5,644 nt of DNA from Treponema sp. (GTDB lineage: Bacteria > Spirochaetota > Spirochaetia > Treponematales > Breznakiellaceae), in the NCBI GenBank assembly GCA_031257695.1, contig JAIROB010000068.1:1-5644 (forward strand), read 5' to 3'. The position numbers were made by a program, and so were the translations under genes. The notes beneath the pieces were generated by a model. That model was not told where the DNA came from, made no database searches, and was given only the letters and a program-made list of their open reading frames with translations. Position 1 is the first letter of the stretch; the number at the start of each line of letters is the position of its first letter. This document shows positions 1 through 5,361 of the stretch, in pieces.

Positions 1-273
1 ATGAAAAATTCCGGGGTGGGAAAGACCTTCACGGTGCGGAAAAATTCCTACGGCGTGGGGGTCGAGCGGATATTCCCCATTCATTCCCCCAGGGTTACCA
101 GGGTGGAACTGACCCGCGCAGGCCGGGTACGCCGGGCCAAACTCTACTATATCCGCGACAAGATCGGCAAGGCGGCTAAAATTCGGGAACTCATCATCCG
201 GAAGCCCCCCAAGGTCCCAAAGGCCCCCGAAACGCCCGTAGCGACAGGCGATTCGGAAAACACCGAAAACTAG
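1..273 (+). CDS. rplS: 50S ribosomal protein L19, 3' part (5' end outside window)
   Basis: L19 sits at the 30S-50S interface of the ribosome. The visible 90 residues match the family's C-terminal half: an FTVRK stretch (residues 10-14), then [11 protein letters not shown] (20-30) and a basic [18 protein letters not shown] block (46-63). Aligned from memory with the E. coli protein, the Met at the window edge corresponds to about residue 50, so roughly 49 residues lie upstream and this ATG is internal, not the start. After the conserved core there is a tail of about 27 residues rich in Pro, Lys and Glu that E. coli L19 lacks. The gene ends at a TAG 30 bases before the next start, with no terminator between, so the downstream genes may be co-transcribed with it. 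The family call is secure. Confidence 0.96.
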   Translation: MKNSGVGKTFTVRKNSYGVGVERIFPIHSPRVTRVELTRAGRVRRAKLYYIRDKIGKAAKIRELIIRKPPKVPKAPETPVATGDSENTEN

Positions 274-303
274 GGCGCCCGCTGCCCGGGGAATTACGCC
301 GCC

Positions 304-1272
304 ATGAAGCTAAACCCGGAATTGCCCTCCCGGCTGATCCTCGACGCCCCCCGCCGGGCCTCCGGCACAGGGGCCGCTTTCACGGACCGCGCCGACGGGG
401 CAGAGGCCGGGAAGACGCGGCAGCCGGCTCCGGAGCTGTTTCGGGACCTTGCGTCGTCCCTGGGTCTGCCCGGGGACGCCCTGAGCGCCTCCCTGCTTTC
501 CCTGGCGAAGTTTTTTTCCCTGCCCCTGGACACAAAGCTCCTCCTGCCGCTCCGTCGCCAGGCCCTGTCCCCGGCGCCGGCAGAAACGCCCCGCAACAGC
601 GGCCCGGAAACGCCGGGCCCGCCCCTCGCCGAACCGTTCCGGGCAGCGGCGCTTGCCGCCGCGGCCGCCGCCGGCAAAGGCGTGGTTCTGAGCCCCGAAG
701 CCCTGGCCGGCTATGCCGCCGCGCTTGCCGGGGACGACCCGGAGGGCGAGGCCCCGGAGGATGAGGCGGGGGACGGCGGCGCGGAAACGCCGGGGGATAA
801 GGCCGGTGGCGCCCGTTTTTCGGCGCCCCGCGGCGGCAAGGACGGGGGGCTCTTCGCGGAGCGGATCGAAGAGCGGTTTCCCCTGCTGCGGACGCTGAAC
901 AGAATCCCCGGCAGGGACGGGCGGCGCTGGATAAGCCTGCCCTTTTCATTCGGATCCGGCGGCGTTGACTACAGGGTTTCCCTGCGAATACTATTGGCCG
1001 ACACCAACGGTCTTCCCTGGAAGGCGGAGCGAATGGCCCTGGATGTCAGGACCGGCCCGCGGCGCTGGTCCTTTCTGCTGGAAAACGCCCCGGGCGGGGA
1101 TGCCCGGCTTTGCGCCAGGGCGGCGTTTAGCGCCCGGCCCCCGCTGAAACCAAGGGCGCAGAGGAGCCTTCGGGCGTTGCTGGAAGGCATCGCGGCAAGG
1201 GTTGTGCTGCGGGACGGTTCCGACGGGGCTTTCCCTGAGGAAGAGGCGGGCGCGGAACAGTGGGATCGGTAA
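304..1272 (+). CDS. FliK-like (hook-length control-like) protein, Ala/Pro-rich
   Basis: This 322-residue protein is probably related to the flagellar hook-length control family, which tells the export gate when to switch substrate. Residues 49-90 form a helical segment containing LLSLAKFFSLPLD (65-76), a pattern I associate with FliK-like proteins coded beside stand-alone FlhB-C proteins. Residues 90-180 are low complexity (Ala, Pro, Gly, Glu) with a poly-Ala run at 115-123, as expected of a flexible ruler or linker. Residues 185-305 look like a folded beta-rich domain, with RRWISLPFSF (207-216) and RRWSFLLE (253-260). I see no signal peptide or membrane segment. The ATG at 304 is preceded by GGGGAA, and the gene overlaps the next by 13 bases. 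The functional link rests on that neighbour and on pattern recall. A hypothetical protein with no flagellar role remains possible. Confidence 0.6.
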   Translation: MKLNPELPSRLILDAPRRASGTGAAFTDRADGAEAGKTRQPAPELFRDLASSLGLPGDALSASLLSLAKFFSLPLDTKLLLPLRRQALSPAPAETPRNSGPETPGPPLAEPFRAAALAAAAAAGKGVVLSPEALAGYAAALAGDDPEGEAPEDEAGDGGAETPGDKAGGARFSAPRGGKDGGLFAERIEERFPLLRTLNRIPGRDGRRWISLPFSFGSGGVDYRVSLRILLADTNGLPWKAERMALDVRTGPRRWSFLLENAPGGDARLCARAAFSARPPLKPRAQRSLRALLEGIAARVVLRDGSDGAFPEEEAGAEQWDR

Positions 1273-1514
1273 AAAAAGCCTCCGCCATTGCCTACGCCCC
1301 GGATATGATCGCCCCGCGGATCCTCGCGGCGGGACGGGGCCGGGAGGCGGAGCGGATCATCGCCATAGCCAGGGACGCGGGGGTAGCGGTTCTGGAGGCG
1401 CCGGAACTGGAGGCGCTGCTTGACGCGGGAAAAACCGGAGACTATATACCGGAATGGTGCTGGGAAACGATGGCGAAAATACTGGCATGGGTAATCGCGG
1501 AGGAAAGGCGATGA
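1260..1514 (+). CDS. Stand-alone FlhB C-terminal domain-like protein (YlqH/FlhX type)
   Basis: The 84 residues align with the cytoplasmic domain of FlhB/YscU export-gate proteins. AIAYAPDMIAPRILAAGRG (9-27) corresponds to the FlhB stretch 'VALKYDP..MAAPRVVAKG'. RIIAIARDAGVAVLEAPELEALL (33-55) and the end of the domain, YIPEWCWETMAKILAWV (62-78), also match. The four membrane helices of full FlhB are absent. So is the NPTH self-cleavage motif, because the sequence enters the domain just after it. Such short paralogues (Bacillus YlqH, Helicobacter FlhX) are known; Helicobacter FlhX can partly replace the FlhB C-terminal fragment. The start is a GTG overlapping the previous gene by 13 bases. The only in-frame ATG, at residue 16, would cut into the domain, so GTG is preferred. 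Pairing with the FliK-like gene suggests a joint role in flagellar export switching, by inference. Confidence 0.85.
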   Translation: MGSVKKASAIAYAPDMIAPRILAAGRGREAERIIAIARDAGVAVLEAPELEALLDAGKTGDYIPEWCWETMAKILAWVIAEERR

Positions 1515-2557
1515 GTAACGATGACAGGGCTGTGTTTTCCTCCCCGGCAATAGCGGCCGGCGGGGAAGGTTCCCCGGCGGAGGACGCCGGCCTGGCGGCA
1601 TTGCAGGAGGACCCCCGGAGGCTGCTCTCCCTGGCGGAGGTGAGCGAGCCCAGCGATTCCTACAAGGACTATCTCAACCAGGTCTCCTCCCTGGACAGGA
1701 TATTCAAATCCATCCTCAGGAGGGCGCGCGCGGACATCCGCATGGTGGACACCGTCGCCCAGCGGCTCCTCACCGCGGTTCGGGATAAGCCCGGGGGGCT
1801 TATCAGTTATATCCTCGGGGGGGAGGTGCGCCGGTATGAACTGGCGAAAAGCGCCGTCAACACCGCCATACTCTCCGCCCATATCGCCCTGGAAATGAAA
1901 CTCCCCAGCCACCGTATCATGCAGACCATCACCGGGGCGCTGCTCCACGATGTGGGGATGCTCAGGCTCCCCCAGGATCTGGTCAAAAAGACCGGCGCGC
2001 TCTCCCCGGAGGAGCTCCGCCGTATGCAGACCCATACCCTCTATTCCTACCGGATCGTCCATGAGGAGATGAACTATTCCACGGAACTGGGAACCCTGGC
2101 GCTGCAGCACCACGAACACTGGGACGGTTCAGGCTATCCCCAGGGCGTGGCCGGCGAGGATATACACCCCGGCGCCCGGATAGTTTCGGTATGCGACGCC
2201 TTTGAAGCCATGGTCAGCGAAAAACCCTACCGCAACTCCATGCTGGGGTACCAGGCCATGAAAAACCTCCTGGCGGATAATTCACGCCGCTTTGCGCCGG
2301 ACGTGCTCAAGTCGCTTATCACCGTCATGGGGATCTATCCCATCGGGTCCATCGTTCTGTTAAACAACGGCGCCATGGCGCGGGTGGCGAACGTGCGGCG
2401 GGACGCGCCCCTGCGGCCCAGGCTTGCCGTGCTGGTGGACCCGGAGGGGAAGGTTCCCCGGCAAGACCAGGGGGAGCATCTGGATCTGCTGCTTGAAAAA
2501 AGCCTGTACATAGTCCGGGCAATCAACCCCGACGAGTTGACGAAGGATGCCCTCTAG
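1511..2557 (+). CDS. HD-GYP domain protein with altered metal-site residues
   Basis: HD-GYP proteins are metal-dependent phosphodiesterases that degrade cyclic di-GMP. The first 95 of 348 residues are a variable N-terminal region with no recognised domain or membrane segment. The HD-GYP core spans about 105-265: H146-D147 in ALLHDVGM, H175, H200-H201 followed by the GYP loop DGSGYP (205-210), and D229 in VCDAFEAM. A C-terminal extension (270-348) follows. Two positions depart from the usual pattern. The first-helix His is Ser114 in the stretch AKSAVNTAIL, and the Lys of HDIGK is Met150. Activity may therefore be reduced or changed. The ATG at 1511 overlaps the upstream stop (ATGA) and has GGAGG at 1499-1503. 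An in-frame ATG at 1454 lies inside the upstream gene without a comparable site, so 1511 is preferred. The family is certain; catalytic activity is not. Confidence 0.92.
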   Translation: MSNDDRAVFSSPAIAAGGEGSPAEDAGLAALQEDPRRLLSLAEVSEPSDSYKDYLNQVSSLDRIFKSILRRARADIRMVDTVAQRLLTAVRDKPGGLISYILGGEVRRYELAKSAVNTAILSAHIALEMKLPSHRIMQTITGALLHDVGMLRLPQDLVKKTGALSPEELRRMQTHTLYSYRIVHEEMNYSTELGTLALQHHEHWDGSGYPQGVAGEDIHPGARIVSVCDAFEAMVSEKPYRNSMLGYQAMKNLLADNSRRFAPDVLKSLITVMGIYPIGSIVLLNNGAMARVANVRRDAPLRPRLAVLVDPEGKVPRQDQGEHLDLLLEKSLYIVRAINPDELTKDAL

Positions 2558-2903
2558 GACTTCCCGGGGCCGGGAAGGGGAAAGCCGCGCGGCCGCGGCG
2601 CTGGAAGCCGGGGGAATGGAGATACTAGCCAGAAATTTCCGTTCCCGGAGCGGGGAAATAGACATTATCGCCCGGGAAAAGGATACCCTTGTGTTTGTGG
2701 AGGTAAAAACCTGGGATCATTACGGGCTGGAGGATCTCCGTTTGGGGATAAACGAAAAAAAGCAGCGCAGGATCATCGAAACAGCTAAGTATTTCCTGCA
2801 GGAACATCGAAAATATAATGAAATGGGTATCAGATTCGATGTAGTTTTTATCAGCCCCCAGGGTATTGACCATCTTGCATCAGCGTTTACGGAGCGTGTA
2901 TGA
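2547..2903 (+). CDS. YraN/UPF0102 family, nuclease-fold protein
   Basis: This 118-residue protein has the usual length and motif order of UPF0102. G8 and G11 are followed by an Ala-rich helix, RNFRSRSGEIDIIA (29-42), VFVEVKT (49-55), K71 and the tract RFDVVFI (96-102). Glu37, Asp39, Glu52 and Lys54 form the acidic/lysine signature of the restriction endonuclease-like fold, as in Holliday-junction resolvases. The true substrate of the family is not well settled. The ATG at 2547 overlaps the end of the HD-GYP gene by 11 bases. An in-frame TGA at 2538-2540 rules out an earlier start, and the next Met (residue 24) would remove the conserved N-terminal helix. GAAGG lies directly against the ATG, too close for a good ribosome binding site, so translation probably depends on coupling to the upstream gene. 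Confidence 0.92.
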   Translation: MPSRTSRGREGESRAAAALEAGGMEILARNFRSRSGEIDIIAREKDTLVFVEVKTWDHYGLEDLRLGINEKKQRRIIETAKYFLQEHRKYNEMGIRFDVVFISPQGIDHLASAFTERV

Positions 2904-3109
2904 TAACGGCGCCGCGGGATTCTCCACCGGCAGCCCAGCCGGAGAATCAGGCAAAGGCCTCGCGATTGGCCTTGCTGCGGGCAAAGGTAAATAGCGAGGA
3001 CTATCTCTTTGAAGCGATTCAGCGCCTAGCGCAGATTATGAGCAATGAGATTCTGGGGATTCCGCATGGGGGGATGTTTTATGAGCGGCAACGAAAGGGG
3101 CGGAAATGA
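2900..3109 (+). CDS. Small protein of unknown function (69 residues)
   Basis: I do not recognise this protein. Residues 1-20 are Pro/Ala/Gln-rich and probably disordered. Residues 21-52 look like one or two amphipathic helices (ASRLALLRAK, then EDYLFEAIQRLAQIMSNEIL). A short tail, PHGGMFYERQRKGRK, ends strongly basic. No membrane segment, signal peptide or metal motif is visible. The case for a real gene is positional: ATGA overlap with the yraN stop, GGAG at 2891-2894 at good spacing, and a 29-base overlap with the next gene in another frame. I have an impression that a short protein occupies this slot in related Treponema genomes, but cannot confirm it here. It could act with the zinc-ribbon protein encoded next, by adjacency only. 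Confidence 0.6.
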   Translation: MITAPRDSPPAAQPENQAKASRLALLRAKVNSEDYLFEAIQRLAQIMSNEILGIPHGGMFYERQRKGRK

Positions 3110-3566
3110 CCGCCGGAATTATCAGCGTAAAGAAAAGGACAAAAACAGGGATCGATGGGGCAAGGAGGCCAAAAAGAAGGGGGGCAACCCCCGTTTCACC
3201 AGGGCTAAGGAAAACATGGCTAACCGGCCCAAGTGGGTTCCGCCGGCCATGTCCTCCGAACCGATTCCCGAGCCCGCCTGCCCCTACTGCGGCAAACCCA
3301 TTCGGGATCTTTCCGCGGCGCTGAGCGACCGGAACAGCGGCGAGGCGATTCACTTTGACTGTGTGCTGGGGCGCCTGAGGGAAAACGAAACCCTGGAACG
3401 GGGGGACGCGGTGACCTATATCGGCGCCGGTCGGTTCGGGGTGGTCCACTTCGCCAATCCCAACGATCCCCGGGGCTTTGCCATAAAAAGAATCTTCGAA
3501 TGGGAAGACAAGGAAAACCGCGCCGAATGGCGGAAGTCCCTGGCGGATCATTATTCCATCACTTAA
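3081..3566 (+). CDS. Basic zinc-ribbon-like protein of unknown function
   Basis: The 161-residue product has three parts. Residues 1-50 are very rich in Lys, Arg, Asn and Gly and probably disordered, suited to nucleic-acid or ribosome contact. Residues 66-98 carry CPYCGKPI and, 20 residues on, HFDC, giving a probable Cys67-Cys70-His91-Cys94 zinc site. Residues 106-145 contain a segment rich in aromatic and charged residues, VTYIGAGRFGVVHF ... FAIKRIFEWEDKE. I have no family name. The ATG at 3081 is chosen because GGGGGGA (3068-3074) precedes it by 6 bases and the basic tail starts there. In-frame ATGs at 3045 and 3066 would add 12 or 5 residues (MRFWGFRMGGCF or MGGCF). The gene overlaps the upstream small gene by 29 bases, and mtnN starts 21 bases after it. 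Confidence 0.8.
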   Translation: MSGNERGGNDRRNYQRKEKDKNRDRWGKEAKKKGGNPRFTRAKENMANRPKWVPPAMSSEPIPEPACPYCGKPIRDLSAALSDRNSGEAIHFDCVLGRLRENETLERGDAVTYIGAGRFGVVHFANPNDPRGFAIKRIFEWEDKENRAEWRKSLADHYSIT

Positions 3567-3587
3567 ATTTGAACTGTCGAGGCAAAC

Positions 3588-4301
3588 ATGATTGGCATTA
3601 TCGGCGCCATGGAGGACGAAGTAAGCCTCCTCAAGGGCGCGCTGGCGGATATTCACGCCGAAACTACCGGGGTGTACGAGTTTTACAGGGGCGTCCTGGA
3701 AAATAAACCCGTGGTCCTGCTGCGCTGCGGCATCGGCAAGGTCAACGCCGCGGTGGGCTGCGCCCTGCTGATAGACCACTACAAACCGGACCTGGTTATC
3801 AACACCGGGTCCGCGGGGGGCATAGATCCCGGCCTCAGCTTCGGGGATGCCGTCATTGCCGAGGGGCTGATCTACCATGACGTGGACGTCACCGCCTTTG
3901 GCTATGAGCCGGGACAGCTTCCGGGTATGCCCGCGGTCTTCCAAACGCCGGAGGATCTGCTGCGCCGGGGGGAAGCAGCGGTGGACGGCCTGAAACAGGA
4001 AGGGCTGCTGCCGCCGGACTTTACCCACCGCCGGGGGCTCATCGGTTCCGCGGACGTGTTCATGCACGAGACCGGCCGGATCGACGGCCTGCGTAAAACC
4101 TTCCCGGCTGTCAAGGCGGTGGAGATGGAGGGAGCCGCCATAGCCCATGCCTGCCGGCTCCTGGGGACGCCGGCGCTTATCATCCGTTCTCTTTCGGACA
4201 TAGCCGGATCGGAATCGCCGGTCAAGTTTGAAGAATTTCTCCCCGTGGCGGCAAAACATTCGGGAACCATCGTGCGTCGCATCGTCAGGGACTGGCAGTA
4301 A
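3588..4301 (+). CDS. mtnN: 5'-methylthioadenosine/S-adenosylhomocysteine nucleosidase
   Basis: MtnN (Pfs) is a cytoplasmic hydrolase that splits adenine from S-adenosylhomocysteine and 5'-methylthioadenosine, relieving product inhibition of methyltransferases and feeding LuxS. All 237 residues fit the family (E. coli about 232). The N-terminus IGIIGAMEDEV supplies Glu11, equivalent to E. coli Glu12. NTGSAGGID (72-80) is the nucleoside-phosphorylase-fold glycine loop. SADVFM (154-159) contributes Phe158. VEMEGAAIAH (178-187) gives Glu181, and SLSDIAG (201-207) gives the catalytic Asp204; these two are 23 residues apart, as in E. coli (174/197). GAGG at 3579-3582 sits 5 bases before the ATG. 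luxS follows after 17 bases, so the two enzymes are very likely co-expressed. Start and function are secure. Confidence 0.97.
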   Translation: MIGIIGAMEDEVSLLKGALADIHAETTGVYEFYRGVLENKPVVLLRCGIGKVNAAVGCALLIDHYKPDLVINTGSAGGIDPGLSFGDAVIAEGLIYHDVDVTAFGYEPGQLPGMPAVFQTPEDLLRRGEAAVDGLKQEGLLPPDFTHRRGLIGSADVFMHETGRIDGLRKTFPAVKAVEMEGAAIAHACRLLGTPALIIRSLSDIAGSESPVKFEEFLPVAAKHSGTIVRRIVRDWQ

Positions 4302-4318
4302 CAGCGTCAGGAGGGATT

Positions 4319-4795
4319 ATGGAAAAAATAGCGAGCTTTCAGGTGGATCACCTGCGCCTGAAACCGGGGCTGTACGTGTCCCGGCAGGACAGGTTCGGCG
4401 GCGCCGTTCTTACCACCTTTGACCTCCGTTTCAAGGAGCCCAACAAGGAGCCGGTAATCGATATGCCCGCGCTCCATACCATTGAGCATCTGGGCGCAAC
4501 ATTTCTGCGTTCCCACAAGGAATGGGCGGACAAGACGGTCTATTTCGGGCCCATGGGGTGCCGCACGGGGTTCTACGTGATTCTGGAAGGCAAGCGGAGT
4601 TCCGAGGATGTGCTGCCCCTGATCCGGGAGATGCTGGACTGGATTATCGCTTTCGAGGGCCCCATCCCCGGCGCCTCTCCCGCGGAATGCGGCAACTATT
4701 CTGAACAAAACCTGAACATGGCCAAGTGGGAAGCGGCGCGGTACGGCGCGATCCTCAAAAACCCCGGCGCGGAAAACCTGAACTATCCCGGGTGA
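4319..4795 (+). CDS. luxS: S-ribosylhomocysteine lyase (autoinducer-2 synthesis)
   Basis: LuxS cleaves S-ribosylhomocysteine, the product of the preceding MtnN, to homocysteine and 4,5-dihydroxypentane-2,3-dione, which cyclises to autoinducer-2. The 158 residues match the family's length. The metal-site motif HTIEHLGA (53-60) gives His53 and His57 with Glu56 as general base. GPMGCRTGFY (77-86) holds the catalytic Cys81, and AECGNY (122-127) supplies the third metal ligand, Cys124. These correspond to His54, His58, Glu57, Cys84 and Cys126 of the Bacillus enzyme. A strong AGGAGG at 4309-4314 lies 4 bases before the ATG, the clearest ribosome binding site in the window. No promoter is evident in the 17-base gap, so expression probably comes from the mtnN message. 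No clear terminator follows. The enzyme appears intact. Confidence 0.97.
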   Translation: MEKIASFQVDHLRLKPGLYVSRQDRFGGAVLTTFDLRFKEPNKEPVIDMPALHTIEHLGATFLRSHKEWADKTVYFGPMGCRTGFYVILEGKRSSEDVLPLIREMLDWIIAFEGPIPGASPAECGNYSEQNLNMAKWEAARYGAILKNPGAENLNYPG

Positions 4796-5013
4796 GCGCG
4801 GAGGGCAGGCGGAGGCCCTTAAATCCTTTGCCGCCGCGGACCCTGTTTTCCCGCTCCCCGCCCTTCTAAATCCCGCCGCCGGGGGGAGCGGAGACTATGC
4901 CTACCGCCTGAAAAATGTCCGCCGTTACGCGCGCAGCCCCCGGCGCCCCGGCTTTACCGCGGGCCTTGCCGCTGCTCGAAACCGCCGGCGCGGCATCTAA
5001 AGAGGCGGAGCGC
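4796..5013. other. GC-rich stretch without an intact gene
   Basis: No complete gene, RNA gene or convincing terminator is visible here. One forward frame stays open from the luxS end to a TAA at 4998-5000 (about 72 codons). Its second half has GC-rich third positions, for example GDYAYRLKNVRRYA at about 4887-4928, but it has no usable start codon and I recognise no family. It may be the scrambled remainder of a gene, or chance in GC-rich DNA. A weak GGCGG...CCGCC pair around 4809-4834 has an 18-base loop and no T-run, so it is not called a terminator. Confidence 0.5.
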
Positions 5014-5265
5014 ATACAGTCCTGTCATTTCACCAGTGATGAAAACTTTCTTTCCAAGTTTTTCTATTGTCTTAATATACCTATCGATTATTACGGCGCC
5101 TGATTTGAATTTTGGCCTGGACATTACTTTGGCTACTTCATCAAGTATTTCATTTGAAATATACAATTCATCTATTCCCTCAATAATTCTTTCAATCACC
5201 TTTTGAGAATTTCCTCCCCAATAAAATGCGGAAATAAAAATATTAGTATTTAATACCAGCTTCAT
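4954..5265 (-). pseudogene. Truncated PIN-domain toxin (COG1569-like), probably inactive
   Basis: PIN toxins are Mg-dependent RNases of toxin-antitoxin pairs. The first 80 of the 103 predicted residues resemble the family usually annotated as 'putative toxin component, PIN family': MKLVLNTNIFISAFYWGG (1-18), LYISNEILDEV (34-44) and the characteristic MSRPKFK (48-54). Two defects are visible. The catalytic DTN motif reads NTN because the sixth codon is AAT, not GAT. After about residue 80 the protein runs into unrelated GC-rich sequence (RLFRCRAGGFEQ...), so the C-terminal half with the remaining acidic residues is missing. Members are normally about 130-145 residues. No antitoxin gene lies upstream (to the right); an insertion sequence occupies that place. 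The AT-rich codons differ strongly from the neighbouring genes, which suggests acquired DNA. Confidence 0.8.
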
Positions 5266-5286
5266 TTGATTTTATGCTTGGGATGA

Positions 5287-5305
5287 GTTCAATAATAACT
5301 TGAAC
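5287..5305. repeat. Perfect 6-bp inverted repeat at the element's left end
   Basis: GTTCAA (5287-5292) and TTGAAC (5300-5305) are exact reverse complements separated by 7 AT-rich bases. The right arm is also the -35 box of the transposase promoter. It could be a binding site for the transposase or a repressor, or part of the terminal repeat. A repeat this short could also arise by chance. Confidence 0.5.
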
Positions 5306-5328
5306 AATATATTTGCCTATGTTACAAT
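5300..5328 (+). promoter_or_regulatory. Sigma-70-type promoter of the transposase gene
   Basis: TTGAAC at 5300-5305 and TACAAT at 5323-5328 are each close to consensus and lie exactly 17 bases apart. Transcription would start near 5335, leaving a leader of about 27 bases that includes the AGGGAGGAG ribosome binding site (5342-5350). This is the best promoter I can find in the window. Confidence 0.7.
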
Positions 5329-5361
5329 GTTTTCATAAATAAGGGAGGAGTGAAAACATTG

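Noticed and set aside
294..949. Two minus-strand frames (127 and 189 codons) opposite the FliK-like gene
   Set aside because: Arg/Pro/Ala-rich low-complexity products typical of antisense reading of GC-rich coding DNA.
1454..1510. Upstream ATG that would lengthen the HD-GYP protein by 19 residues
   Set aside because: It would overlap the FlhB-like gene by 61 bases. The ATG at 1511 has a GGAGG site and the common ATGA overlap.
969..1601. A 210-codon minus-strand frame across the FlhB-like gene
   Set aside because: It spans several forward genes with overlapping starts and has no recognisable domain.
1442..2119. A 225-codon minus-strand frame opposite the HD-GYP gene
   Set aside because: It mirrors codons of a well-supported gene and shows no motif or ribosome binding site of its own.
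3036..4259. A 407-codon open frame on the minus strand, opposite the zinc-ribbon gene and mtnN
   Set aside because: It lies antisense to mtnN, whose catalytic residues are all present. The translation resembles no family and long antisense frames are common in GC-rich DNA.
4807..4836. GGCGG...CCGCC inverted repeat after luxS as a terminator
   Set aside because: The loop is 18 bases and no T-run follows on either strand.
4915..5103. A 62-codon plus-strand frame
   Set aside because: It crosses the composition junction and overlaps the PIN remnant, with no ribosome binding site or known motif.
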